Assembly (NCBI RefSeq): GCF_004216855.1
Contig: NZ_SGXT01000011.1
Coordinates: 62,001-126,000, forward strand
Source of the DNA: Microcella alkaliphila
GTDB taxonomy: Bacteria; Actinomycetota; Actinomycetes; Actinomycetales; Microbacteriaceae
Reading direction: 5' to 3'
Length of the DNA stretch: 64,000 bases
Shown: in pieces, positions 18,020 to 28,039 of the stretch
How positions within the stretch are numbered: the stretch's first letter is position 1
Layout: each line of letters starts with the position of its first letter
Program-made: the position numbers and the translations under genes
The notes under the pieces: generated by a model
Databases searched by the model: none
Told to the model about the DNA's origin: nothing
The model's input: only the letters and a program-made list of their open reading frames with translations

Positions 18020-19354
18020 TCACGCGTGCACCTCGGTGACCACGCCTTCGCTGTCCCGAGCCTCGGCACGGGGATGCTCGCGCGGTTCCCGCGGGAGTCG
18101 CGCCCTCACTCGATACGTCGCGCCCTCATGGATGCTGAACTCGCCGCCCGCAAGGATCGAGCGCTCGCGCATCCCGTCGATGCCATGGCCGGGCTGCGAC
18201 AGTGTGGCCGCGGCGGTGTCGGTGTCGGTGGCAGGCTCTGCGTTGGGGGGTGTTGATCGTGCCGAGGTTGCCGCTGCCTGGTTTGTGACGAGCAGGTCGA
18301 CCGTTGCGTCGCTCCAATCGAGGTCGAGTGTCGCGCGGCCGTCGCCGTGGCGGAGGGCGTTCGTGAGCGACTCCTGCGCGATTCGGTAGAGCGCCAGCTC
18401 GCGGGCATCGGTGAGTCGACCCCGCTCGCCGAACTCGTGCACGTTGAGCTCGAGCCCGGAGTCGCGAAACGAGTCGAATAGCGCGTCGAGGTTCGCGAGC
18501 CCGGGCTGCGGACCGGCCTCCTGCGTGTGGCGCAGCTCGGTGAGCAGGGTGCGCACGTCGGCGAGCGCGTCGCGCGCTGTCTGCGCGATCGTGCCGAATG
18601 CGTCGGCCGCGGCGGGGGAGTCGGCGGTTGTCGCGTAGCGGGCCCCGTCGGCCTGGGCGATGACGACCGTGAGGGAGTGCGCCACGATGTCGTGCACGTC
18701 GCGCGCGACCCGGGTGCGCTCGGCCTCGAGGTCGGCGCGGGTGAGCGCGGCATCGCGCTCGGTGCTCACGCTCTTGACGGCGGCGCTCAGCACCCGTCGG
18801 TTTCGGATGCTTCGCACGAGCTCTCCGAGCACCCACGGCATCAGAGAGATGACCGGCCAGATCAAGATTTCGATAATCCTGGCGAGGACGTATCCGAGGC
18901 TCACGTTCACGTAAAGCCCCGCGCCAATGACGAAAACGAGGGCCAGGCCGATCGCTGCGAGAACGGAGAGCCCAAGGCCAAACCATCGCGTTGCCGGATT
19001 CCCGTAGGCGCTGGAACCGAAGGTGACGACTGCCGCTGCGAGGAAGATCAGCGCATTGTTGGGCGGCCCAATGAGAACTGTCGCAAGCAGTCCGACAAAG
19101 ACGCTCGCGCCGAGTGCGACGACGGCCCAGTGAGGACGGGTGCGATGAACCGCGACACCGAAACCGAGGAGCAACGCGACGACGTTGCTGACGACGATCG
19201 CGAAGAAGGACCCCCCTCGCCACGTCTGGTCAAGCATGAGTGCGAGGGCCAAAAACACGCCGACGGCAATTTCCGCCCGGAAGAGGGTGCGATCGCGGCG
19301 CTCGGGTGTGAACCAGGTGATCAGGTGATCGAACATGTGCGTCACGCTACGCAT
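18020..19354 (-). CDS. sensor histidine kinase (HisKA_3 type)
   Basis: A kinase of about 444 residues with some five to six N-terminal membrane segments. The dimerisation helix carries the phosphorylated histidine in RVARDVHDIVAHSLTVV, and the ATPase domain follows (ALYRIAQESLTNALRHG; GHGIDGMRER). It pairs with the response regulator downstream. The start is uncertain: ATG 19354 (MRSVTHMF) or 19336 (MFDHL). No ligand domain is recognisable, so sensing may be membrane-based. Confidence 0.9.
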   Translation of the reverse strand: MRSVTHMFDHLITWFTPERRDRTLFRAEIAVGVFLALALMLDQTWRGGSFFAIVVSNVVALLLGFGVAVHRTRPHWAVVALGASVFVGLLATVLIGPPNNALIFLAAAVVTFGSSAYGNPATRWFGLGLSVLAAIGLALVFVIGAGLYVNVSLGYVLARIIEILIWPVISLMPWVLGELVRSIRNRRVLSAAVKSVSTERDAALTRADLEAERTRVARDVHDIVAHSLTVVIAQADGARYATTADSPAAADAFGTIAQTARDALADVRTLLTELRHTQEAGPQPGLANLDALFDSFRDSGLELNVHEFGERGRLTDARELALYRIAQESLTNALRHGDGRATLDLDWSDATVDLLVTNQAAATSARSTPPNAEPATDTDTAAATLSQPGHGIDGMRERSILAGGEFSIHEGATYRVRARLPREPREHPRAEARDSEGVVTEVHA

Positions 19355-19508
19355 CGCGACGCGGCGCGTCGCGCGAAACGCGCCCCGTTCATCCTGTCGG
19401 ATGCGAGGTTTCATCCTTTAGTCGTATGCGACCGGGCGCGCACGCGTACCGCGGTCCAGCATCCGGAACGGTTCGCGGCCGTGAGCCGGCCGGGTGTACC
19501 CTGAGATC

Positions 19509-19550
19509 GTGTTCGGCACGCTTCTTCTTCGTTGCCGCGACGAGGCTTAG
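19509..19550 (+). CDS. leu operon leader peptide
   Basis: A 13-codon frame, GTG TTC GGC ACG CTT CTT CTT CGT ... TAG, with three consecutive leucine codons. It lies about 80 bp before leuA and overlaps the first arm of a strong hairpin. Leucine-codon leader peptides before leuA are established in actinobacteria; ribosome stalling at the CTT codons when Leu-tRNA is scarce would favour read-through. Confidence 0.75.
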   Translation: MFGTLLLRCRDEA

Positions 19551-19572
19551 CCCTTAGCCTCCCTCGTCGCGG
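19535..19572 (+). terminator. leuA attenuator hairpin
   Basis: An 11-bp perfect inverted repeat: CCGCGACGAGG (19535-19545) and CCTCGTCGCGG (19562-19572), with a 16-nt loop. The left arm overlaps the end of the Leu leader peptide. No U-tract follows, so termination strength is uncertain; the hairpin may also sequester leader RNA in other ways. Confidence 0.65.
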
Positions 19573-19589
19573 AGTTCGTTGTCGGCTGA

Positions 19590-21389
<1,800 letters not shown>

Positions 21390-21433
21390 GGGCGTGGCGC
21401 AGTGCCGCGATGTGCGGCCCCTGCGCGTGCGCC

Positions 21434-21576
21434 GTCAACAAGTCAGGACTAGCGCCGCTCGCCCCGACTTGGGTCGCCGTCAACAACTCAGGACTAGCGC
21501 GGCGTTTGCGGTGATTGCGCCGCGCGCTGCTGCGGCTCACAGACTGCACCTCGCGCGTTAGTCCTGAGTTGTTGAC
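21434..21576. repeat. GTCAAC repeat cluster C (3 arms, ++-)
   Basis: Arms at 21434-21455 (+, one core mismatch), 21479-21500 (+) and 21555-21576 (-, exact consensus). Facing arms are 54 bp apart and the plus arms are offset by 45 bp. The cluster fills the gap between convergent leuA and the P-loop kinase gene; the minus arm encodes the C-terminus and stop of the kinase. Confidence 0.93.
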
Positions 21577-22145
21577 ACCGCGGCGAGGAGTGCCCGCACT
21601 TCTCGGGTTCGGCGGATGCGCAGGACGACGAGATCGGGACGGGTGCGCACAGCACTCTCGATGAGGTGGCGATACTTGTTGCGCGTCGACACCGCCCAGC
21701 GGATGATCCCCTCGCGGTGCAGAATCGCGTGGCGGATGCCCGGTTCCTGGTTGCCGTTCCACAGCTCTTCGCGTCGGAGGCGTCGCCACAGTGTCCGTGA
21801 AACCACCCGTCGGAAGGTCGTGCGGAACGGCGGATCCAGCCAGACCATCACCGTTGCCCGCTCGAGGATCAGGGGGCGCACCGCGCGGTACTGCCACTCC
21901 GTGACCCAGCGTTCGCGAGCGACGAGTGCGCAGACGTCGTCCGCGAACGAGGGGCGCGGAGTCCAATCGGCTCCCCAGTGCAGGGCGTCCAGCTCGGTGT
22001 CGGGCAGATCGACGGCCGCCGACAGCCGGCGAGCGAGCGTGGACTTCCCCGAGCCGGAGACCCCCGCGATGGCGACCCGCGCATCCGGCCCTCTGAGCGC
22101 GTCCACCGCGGCCATGAGCTCGGGGCTGGGCACACGCTTCGGCAC
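21558..22145 (-). CDS. P-loop kinase-like ATPase
   Basis: A 195-residue P-loop NTPase with Walker A in VAIAGVSGSGKSTLARRLS and a DLPDTELDALHWGADW segment typical of small nucleotide-kinase-like proteins. VMVWLDPPFRTTFRRVVSRT follows. The substrate is unknown. The last residues STTQD and the TAA are read from the repeat arm 21555-21576. TACAGT lies 6 bp before the GTG start, suggesting a leaderless transcript. It is bracketed by repeat clusters C and D. Confidence 0.8.
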   Translation of the reverse strand: MPKRVPSPELMAAVDALRGPDARVAIAGVSGSGKSTLARRLSAAVDLPDTELDALHWGADWTPRPSFADDVCALVARERWVTEWQYRAVRPLILERATVMVWLDPPFRTTFRRVVSRTLWRRLRREELWNGNQEPGIRHAILHREGIIRWAVSTRNKYRHLIESAVRTRPDLVVLRIRRTREVRALLAAVSTTQD

Positions 22146-22171
22146 CCGACGACTGTAGTCGCCGCCCGCGT

Positions 22172-22325
22172 GTCAACAACTCAGGACTAACGCAGTGCGA
22201 TGGCCCGGCGGCCCGCGTCCGACCGGGCCACGGCAGGGCGACCGCCCGCGTTAGTCCTGAATTGTCGACACCCCCTCGGATGCGCACCGGGAGGACACGA
22301 GGCGCACTAGTCCTGAGTTGTTGAC
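22172..22325. repeat. GTCAAC repeat cluster D (3 arms, +--)
   Basis: Arms at 22172-22193 (+, exact consensus), 22248-22269 (-, two mismatches) and 22304-22325 (-). The facing pair is 54 bp apart and the minus arms are offset by 56 bp. It lies between the kinase start and the 3' end of the TRIC-like gene, so not every cluster is between convergent genes. Confidence 0.93.
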
Positions 22326-22346
22326 AGCCGCTGCCAGCGGGTGCCC

Positions 22347-23204
22347 TCAGCGGCGCGCCCGGCTCGCACCCGGGATGGGGGAGCGGCGGCGCACCCGCGG
22401 CTCGGCGCCGGGTGCATCGCTGACGACGGGAATCGCGGCTGTGGTCGCGTGCAGGTGAATAATCCCCGTCGCGGTCGTGACGACTCGACCCCGCTCGACT
22501 TCCACGGTCGCCGACTGCCGCCGCCGACCCGGCATGGCGGGCAGCGGCGGCAACTTCGGCAGCCGCGTGATGGCGCGCTGTTCGGGCAGGCTCCAGCCGA
22601 ACAGCACCGACAGGATTCGGATTACGAAGGTCAGTGCGACGCCAATCCCGGCGGCGACGAACACGTCGACGCCAAACTCGAGCAGCCCTGCGATGGCCAC
22701 AGCCCCGCCGGCCGCGGCGAGCGCGTACAGCGACCCCACGTGCATGAGCGCGATCGGAAGGGTGAGCAGCACGTCGCGCAGGATCGACCCGCCCACGGCC
22801 GCCAAGACGCCGACGAACACCGCGGCCACGGGCGGAAGGCCCAGCGACAGGGCTTTGGTCGTGCCGATCGCCCCGAAGAGCCCGATCGTGAGGGCGTCGA
22901 GAGCGGTGATGATGCGCGAGAGCTTCGACAGCACGCGCTCGAGCAGCATGCCAAGCAGTGCCGCACCCGTCGCCACCGCGACGTACCAGTTCGACTGCAG
23001 GGGTGCGAGTTCGACGTTCAGCAGCAGGTCGCGCAGGAGACCGCCGCCAAACCCGACGACGATGCCGATGATGGCGACGCCCAGCCAGTCGAGCCGCCGG
23101 TCGCGGAACTGCGAGGCGAACATGGCGCCCTGCAGCGCGCCGACGCCGACGGCGAGCAGGTCGGCCCACAGGGGGATCACAAACAGCGGGCTCACGAGCC
23201 CCAT
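22347..23204 (-). CDS. TRIC-type cation channel family protein (UPF0126)
   Basis: A 285-residue membrane protein with about seven hydrophobic helices. It has two internally similar halves carrying GFGGGLLRDLLLN and AAVGGSILRDVLLTLP, the glycine-rich UPF0126/TRIC repeats. A charged tail of about 75 residues follows. Prokaryotic members of this family form monovalent cation channels. The ATG 23204 is chosen to give the family N-terminus. It is divergent from nrtR. Confidence 0.85.
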   Translation of the reverse strand: MGLVSPLFVIPLWADLLAVGVGALQGAMFASQFRDRRLDWLGVAIIGIVVGFGGGLLRDLLLNVELAPLQSNWYVAVATGAALLGMLLERVLSKLSRIITALDALTIGLFGAIGTTKALSLGLPPVAAVFVGVLAAVGGSILRDVLLTLPIALMHVGSLYALAAAGGAVAIAGLLEFGVDVFVAAGIGVALTFVIRILSVLFGWSLPEQRAITRLPKLPPLPAMPGRRRQSATVEVERGRVVTTATGIIHLHATTAAIPVVSDAPGAEPRVRRRSPIPGASRARR

Positions 23205-23300
23205 TCTGGATGCTCGCAGCACCGTCCGAGCGCACCCCGCGCCGCGGCGCATATCGCCCAGTTCAGGTTCTGCACACCTTTAGTGGTACGCTTCGTTCTG

Positions 23301-23311
23301 GTCATCATGAC
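23301..23311. promoter_or_regulatory. candidate operator in the nrtR upstream region
   Basis: A short perfect palindrome, GTCATCATGAC, lies in the 154-bp divergent gap, 47 bp before the nrtR start. NrtR proteins bind palindromes upstream of nad genes, but I cannot confirm the match to a known NrtR motif. Confidence 0.3.
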
Positions 23312-23358
23312 TGTAACTCTGCGTCGCCCGGCGCAGCGAAGCCGACCGAAGGGGCGCC

Positions 23359-24096
23359 GTGAGCGACAGCAGTGACGTGCTCCGCGCATCCATCGGTCTC
23401 GCCGTGTCGACGGTGATCTTCGCGTTGCGCGATGCCGAGGGGGACACGAGTGGGCCCGCCGTGGGCACCGACGCGCCGGCGACCGTCTGGCTGCCACTCG
23501 TGCGCCGCATCCGCGAGCCGCAGTGCGGCCGGTGGGCGCTTCCCGGCGGAATGGTCGAACTCGACGAGAGTCTCGAAGGCGCGGCGCGCCGCAACCTCGC
23601 CGAGACGACCCAGCTCGAACCCGCCTACCTCGAGCAGCTCTACGCCTTCGGCGACGTCGACCGCTCGCCCGACCGGCGCCTCGTGTCGATCGTCTACTGG
23701 GCACTCGTGCGGCCCGATGAGGCCGAGCGCCTGACGCTGGGAGAGAACGTGCAGTGGTTCCCGGCCGACGAGCTGCCCGAGCTCGCCTTCGATCACAACC
23801 TCATCGTCGACTACGCGCTGTGGCGCCTGCGCACCAAGATGGAGTACTCGGCCATCGCGCACGCCTTCCTGGGCGACGAGTTCACGCTCGCCGAGCTGCG
23901 CGGCGTCTACGAGGCGGTGCTGCAGAAGCCTCTCGACCCGGCGAACTTCCGCCGCCAGATGGAGTCGTCGGGCGCCATCGAACCCACCGGCGGCGTCGTC
24001 ACCGGCGGCCGCCACCGCCCCCCGAAGCTCTACCGCTACACCGGCGACGTGCAACTGGTCGACGCCGGCCCGCTCACCCCGAGGATCTCCGCATGA
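23359..24096 (+). CDS. nrtR: NrtR-type Nudix transcriptional regulator of NAD synthesis
   Basis: A 245-residue protein with an N-terminal Nudix domain and a C-terminal winged helix (about 150-240: EFTLAELRGVYEAVLQKPLD and NFRRQMESSGAIEPTG). The Nudix box is degenerate: after GGMVELDESLEGAARR comes NLAETTQL, losing the REUxEE glutamates, so it probably senses ADP-ribose-type ligands without hydrolysis (known for NrtR). It overlaps nadA as ATGA, and the operon position supports control of nadA-nadB-nadC. The start is GTG. Confidence 0.88.
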   Translation: MSDSSDVLRASIGLAVSTVIFALRDAEGDTSGPAVGTDAPATVWLPLVRRIREPQCGRWALPGGMVELDESLEGAARRNLAETTQLEPAYLEQLYAFGDVDRSPDRRLVSIVYWALVRPDEAERLTLGENVQWFPADELPELAFDHNLIVDYALWRLRTKMEYSAIAHAFLGDEFTLAELRGVYEAVLQKPLDPANFRRQMESSGAIEPTGGVVTGGRHRPPKLYRYTGDVQLVDAGPLTPRISA

Positions 24097-25379
24097 GTAC
24101 GACACCCCTCACCCTCGACACGACCATTCGTGGCATCACCAACGGTGTGCTGCCCGGCGAGACGTGCACCCCCGACCTCGCGAAGAGCCCGTGGGAGTTC
24201 GACCCCACTCCCGGGTACGGCCCCGGGTCGTCGATGTACGACGTGATCCCGACCGGCTCACCCGTGCAGGGCGGGCTGCCCCGCGAGTACCAGGATGCGT
24301 CGACAAACGAACTGCACGCGCGCATCCGGGCGGCGAAGGAGACCCTGGGCGAGCGCCTCGTGATCCTCGGGCACTTCTACCAGCGCGACGAGGTTGTGCA
24401 GCACGCCGACTTCCTCGGCGACTCGTTCCAACTCGCGAACGCTGCGCTCACCAAGCCCGACGCCGAGTACATCGTGTTCTGCGGCGTGCACTTCATGGCC
24501 GAGACGGCTGACATCCTCGCCCGCGACTCGCAGCGGGTGATCCTTCCGAACCTCGCCGCGGGATGCTCGATGGCCGACATGGCCGACATCGACAGCGTCG
24601 AGGCGGCGTGGGAGGAGCTGGTTTCGGTCTACGGGACGGAACCGGATGCGGATGGCCGCGCCCCGATCATCCCGGTGACGTATATGAACTCGTCGGCGGC
24701 GCTCAAGGCGTTCTGCGGGCGCAACGGCGGCATCGTGTGCACGTCGTCGAACGCGAAGACCGTGCTCGAGTGGGCGTTCGAGCGGGGGCAGCGGGTGCTG
24801 TTCTTCCCCGACCAGCACCTCGGGCGCAACACCGCCAAGGCGATGGGCGTACCGCTCGAGCAGATGCCGATGTGGAACCCGCGCAAGCCGCTCGGCGGGT
24901 CGACCCGTGACGAATTGCTGGACGCCCGGGTCGTGCTTTGGCACGGGTTCTGCAGCGTGCACAAGCGCTTCACCGTCGAGCAGATCGAGAATGCGCGCGC
25001 CGTCTACCCCGACGTGCGTGTCGTGGTGCACCCCGAGTGCCCCATGCCCGTCGTCGACGCGGCCGACGAGGCGGGGTCGACCGACTACATCCGCCGGGCG
25101 GTGGCAGGGGCGACCGAGCCGACCACCTTCGCGATCGGCACCGAGGTGAACATGGTGAACCGGTTGGCCGCCGAGTACCCGCAACACACGATCTTCTGCC
25201 TCGACCCCGTGATCTGCCCGTGCTCGACCATGTACCGCATCCACCCGGGATACCTCGCGTGGGTGCTGGGGGAACTGGTGGCCGGCCGTGTCGTGAACGA
25301 GATCGTCGTGCCGTCAACAATTCAGGACGAAGCGCGCGTCGCACTCGAGCGCATGCTCGCGGCGAAACCGCGCGACTAG
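24093..25379 (+). CDS. nadA: quinolinate synthase NadA
   Basis: NadA condenses iminoaspartate with dihydroxyacetone phosphate to quinolinate using a [4Fe-4S] cluster. The 428-residue protein has LVILGHFYQRDEVVQHADF, FCGVHFMAETA, VTYMNSSAALKAF, VVHPECPMPVV and CLDPVICPCSTMYRIHP. The ATG overlaps the nrtR stop. Near the C-terminus a repeat arm (25313-25334) is read in frame as PSTIQDEARVALERM. It works with NadB; the cysteine desulfurase at the operon end probably supplies cluster sulfur. Confidence 0.95.
   Translation: MSTTPLTLDTTIRGITNGVLPGETCTPDLAKSPWEFDPTPGYGPGSSMYDVIPTGSPVQGGLPREYQDASTNELHARIRAAKETLGERLVILGHFYQRDEVVQHADFLGDSFQLANAALTKPDAEYIVFCGVHFMAETADILARDSQRVILPNLAAGCSMADMADIDSVEAAWEELVSVYGTEPDADGRAPIIPVTYMNSSAALKAFCGRNGGIVCTSSNAKTVLEWAFERGQRVLFFPDQHLGRNTAKAMGVPLEQMPMWNPRKPLGGSTRDELLDARVVLWHGFCSVHKRFTVEQIENARAVYPDVRVVVHPECPMPVVDAADEAGSTDYIRRAVAGATEPTTFAIGTEVNMVNRLAAEYPQHTIFCLDPVICPCSTMYRIHPGYLAWVLGELVAGRVVNEIVVPSTIQDEARVALERMLAAKPRD
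25313..25334 (+). repeat. single GTCAAC arm inside nadA
   Basis: GTCAACAATTCAGGAC (one core mismatch) followed by GAAGCG, in frame as STIQD. It has no close facing partner; the nearest minus-strand match is a degenerate one near 25570 in nadB. Confidence 0.8.
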
Positions 25380-25409
25380 GGCTGTCACGGCTCTCGGACT
25401 CGGACACTC

Positions 25410-27122
25410 ATGGGACACGTCGTCGTCATTGGCAGCGGCATTGCCGGTCTGATCAGCGCTTTACGTGCCGCGCGCGTGCACGACGTGACGCTCGTGACGA
25501 AGGCTGAGCTGACCGCGGGCTCGACCGCGTGGGCGCAGGGCGGAATCGCCGCCGCGGTGTTCGCCGACGATAGTCCTGAGTTGCACACACGCGACACGCT
25601 GGCGGCCGGCGCGGGGCTCAGTGACCCCGAGGCCGTGCGACTGATGGCGCGGGAGGGCGCCGCGCGCCTGCACGACCTGGTCGCGCTCGGGGTCGAGTTC
25701 GATACGGCGGCGAGCGACGAAAGCGATACGCGCGGCCCGCTTGGCTGGGCCCGCGGCCTGGAAGCCGCGCACTCGGTCGCCCGCGTGCTCCACGCCGGGG
25801 GCGACGCCACCGGCCGCATCATCGAGCACGCCCTCGCGACAGCGCTAGACGAGGCCCGCAGTTCCGGGCGGATGCTCGTGCGCGAGCACACGACCGCCGT
25901 CGCGATCGTGCGCGGAAGCGATGAGCGGGTGTGTGCCGTTGACGTGGCCCCGAGCATCCCGCGTGACGGAGCTGTCGTGACCGAGCGCCTGGACGCCGAC
26001 GCGGTCGTTATCGCGACCGGCGGCAACGGGCAGTTGTACCGGCACACGACGAACCCGCCGGTGGCGACCGGGGACGGCGTGATTCTGGGCTACGCGGCGG
26101 GGGCAGCGGTCGTCGACCTCGAGTTCGTGCAGTTCCACCCGACCGTGTTGGCCGGCGGCGGCCTCGTCTCGGAGGCGGTGCGCGGCGAAGGGGCGGTGCT
26201 GCTCAACGCGGCGGGGCGGCGCTTCCTCACCGGGGCCGGCCATGATCCGCGGGGCGAGCTTGCCCCGCGCGATGTGGTGGCCCGCGCGATCGCCGCGCAG
26301 ATGCGCGAGCAGGGCGGAGCTCCCGTGCTGCTCGATGCGACCTCGCTGGGGGAGCGGACGCTGCGCGAGCGCTTCCCGACGATCGACCGGCTCGTGCGCT
26401 CGGCCGGGTACGACTGGACTCGCGAGCCCGTGCCGGTCACGCCAGCCGCTCACTACGCCATGGGCGGATTGCTGACCGACATGAGCGGGCGCACCACAGT
26501 TCCGGGCCTGTTCGCTGTGGGCGAAACGGGGTCGACGGGCGTGCACGGGGCCAACCGCCTCGCGTCGAACTCGCTGCTCGAGGCGCTCGTCGTCGGCTGG
26601 CGGGCGGGCGACTTGCTTGCTGCCGACGTTGCACCCTCGCCGCTCCCAACCCCGTCGCTGTCAACAACTCAGGACAAACGCGATGACGAGGCTGGCGCGG
26701 TCGAGGTGCCGACTGTCCTGAGTGAGGCGCCTGGCGCATCGGACGCGCTGGCCGACGGCGCCACGCCCGTCGCTGGCGAGTACGTGCGCGACCGCGCGTG
26801 GGATGCGCTCGGGCTCCTCCGTGACGGAGTGACGATGGGCGATCTGGCCCGAGAACTCGCGGATGCACAGCCTGCCGATGCTCTCGCTGCCCGACTCGTG
26901 CCGCTGGCTCGCCTCACCGCTGAGGCAGCGCTCGCACGTCGCGAATCGCGTGGCGCCCACGCCCGCACGGACTATCCCGCGACGGACCCGAGGCAGCGGT
27001 GGCGACGCGCGTGGGCGCGGCGGGTTGTCGCTAGTCCTGAGTTGTTGACGCACGACCTGCACAGCGACCATCGCGAGCCCGCCCTCGCGGCGGCCGTACC
27101 TACCCGAGAGGTGAAGATATGA
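25410..27122 (+). CDS. nadB: L-aspartate oxidase
   Basis: A flavoenzyme oxidising L-aspartate to iminoaspartate for NadA. The 570-residue protein opens with HVVVIGSGIAGLISALRAA (FAD site). It has STAWAQGGIAAAV, HPTVLAGGGLVSEAVRGEGAVLLN and AAHYAMGG, followed by GLFAVGETGSTGVHGANRLASNSLLE. The linker before the C-terminal helical domain carries a repeat arm read as STTQDK (26660-26681). A second arm near the end is read as ASPELLTHD (27028-27049). These give an irregular linker and tail. The stop overlaps nadC as ATGA. Confidence 0.95.
   Translation: MGHVVVIGSGIAGLISALRAARVHDVTLVTKAELTAGSTAWAQGGIAAAVFADDSPELHTRDTLAAGAGLSDPEAVRLMAREGAARLHDLVALGVEFDTAASDESDTRGPLGWARGLEAAHSVARVLHAGGDATGRIIEHALATALDEARSSGRMLVREHTTAVAIVRGSDERVCAVDVAPSIPRDGAVVTERLDADAVVIATGGNGQLYRHTTNPPVATGDGVILGYAAGAAVVDLEFVQFHPTVLAGGGLVSEAVRGEGAVLLNAAGRRFLTGAGHDPRGELAPRDVVARAIAAQMREQGGAPVLLDATSLGERTLRERFPTIDRLVRSAGYDWTREPVPVTPAAHYAMGGLLTDMSGRTTVPGLFAVGETGSTGVHGANRLASNSLLEALVVGWRAGDLLAADVAPSPLPTPSLSTTQDKRDDEAGAVEVPTVLSEAPGASDALADGATPVAGEYVRDRAWDALGLLRDGVTMGDLARELADAQPADALAARLVPLARLTAEAALARRESRGAHARTDYPATDPRQRWRRAWARRVVASPELLTHDLHSDHREPALAAAVPTREVKI
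26660..26681 (+). repeat. GTCAAC arm inside nadB (linker)
   Basis: Exact core followed by AAACGC, in frame as STTQDK at the start of the linker before the C-terminal domain of NadB. The facing minus arm is 27028-27049, 346 bp away. A partial minus-strand match (GTCCTGAGT, 26714-26722) lies between. Confidence 0.88.
27028..27049 (-). repeat. GTCAAC arm inside the nadB 3' end
   Basis: Exact core on the minus strand, read by nadB as SPELLT close to its C-terminus, after the conserved family region. Confidence 0.88.
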
Positions 27123-28036
27123 GCGCGACCGGCTCCGAGCATCCGACGGCCGTCAGCGGTCGCGTTCAGGCGCCTTCGCAGGCGATTGCCGAGCTGGTTG
27201 CTCGCGCCCTTGCCGAAGACGCACCGTGGGGTGATGTGTCGGGCGAGGCGAGCATCCCGGCGACGGCCACCGCCCGCGCGGAATTGGTCAGCCGTGCCGA
27301 GGGAGTCCTCGCCGGGTCGGACTGCATCGTCGAAGCCTTTCGCCAGGCTCACCCGGAAGCCGGCATCGTCATGCACCGCGCCGACGGTGACCGTCTCACC
27401 CCAGGCGCGACCATCGCCACGATCACCGGGAACGCGCGCGCGATTCTGCGCGCCGAGCGCATCGCGCTGAACTTCGCGCAACGACTCAGCGGTATCGCCA
27501 CCCTCACCGCCCGATACGTCGACGCGGTGGAGGGCACGGGCGCGCGCATCGCCGACACACGGAAGACCACCCCCGGCCTTCGGATGCTCGAACGCGCCGC
27601 CGTGCGCGCCGGCGGGGCCCACAATCACCGCTTTTCGCTATCGGACGCCGTGATGCTGAAAGACAACCACCTTGCGGTGCTCGCACAGCAGGGGCTGGAC
27701 CTCACGCAAGCGATTCGGGCGGTGCGGGCGCGGATCCCGCACACGATGCATCTCGAAGTGGAGATCGACCGGCTCGACCAGTTGCCTGCCGTGCTGGAGG
27801 GCCGTCCCGACACGATCATGCTCGACAACTTCAGCCTGGACGATTTGCGGGCTGGAGTTGCGTTGATCGACGGACGTGCGATTGTCGAAGCAAGCGGGGG
27901 AGTGACCCTGGACACCGTGCGTGCCATCGCTGAGACCGGTGTCGACGTGATTTCGGTGGGGGAACTCACCCACAGCGCGCCATCGCTCGACCTAGGGCTC
28001 GACTTCGCAACCGATGGCGCAGCTTCCGAAAGGTGA
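27119..28036 (+). CDS. nadC: nicotinate-nucleotide pyrophosphorylase (carboxylating)
   Basis: NadC converts quinolinate and PRPP to nicotinate mononucleotide. The 305-residue protein has LAEDAPWGDVSGEASIP, LNFAQRLSGIATLT, ADTRKTTPGLRMLER, GGAHNHRFSLSDAVMLKDNHL and VEIDRLDQL. The ATG overlaps the nadB stop. It is the only nad structural gene here with no repeat arm. Confidence 0.96.
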   Translation: MSATGSEHPTAVSGRVQAPSQAIAELVARALAEDAPWGDVSGEASIPATATARAELVSRAEGVLAGSDCIVEAFRQAHPEAGIVMHRADGDRLTPGATIATITGNARAILRAERIALNFAQRLSGIATLTARYVDAVEGTGARIADTRKTTPGLRMLERAAVRAGGAHNHRFSLSDAVMLKDNHLAVLAQQGLDLTQAIRAVRARIPHTMHLEVEIDRLDQLPAVLEGRPDTIMLDNFSLDDLRAGVALIDGRAIVEASGGVTLDTVRAIAETGVDVISVGELTHSAPSLDLGLDFATDGAASER

Positions 28037-28039
28037 ACG

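Noticed and set aside
21434-22325. Repeat clusters as a CRISPR array
   Set aside because: Arms alternate in orientation, copy number per cluster is two or three, spacings vary and no cas genes are seen.
25570-25588. Minus-strand arm in nadB (TAGTCCTGAGTTG)
   Set aside because: The match breaks after GTTG, and DDSPELH is close to the usual NadB sequence at this place, so it may be native coding sequence.
26714-26722. GTCCTGAGT in nadB as another arm
   Set aside because: Only nine bases match; too short to count.
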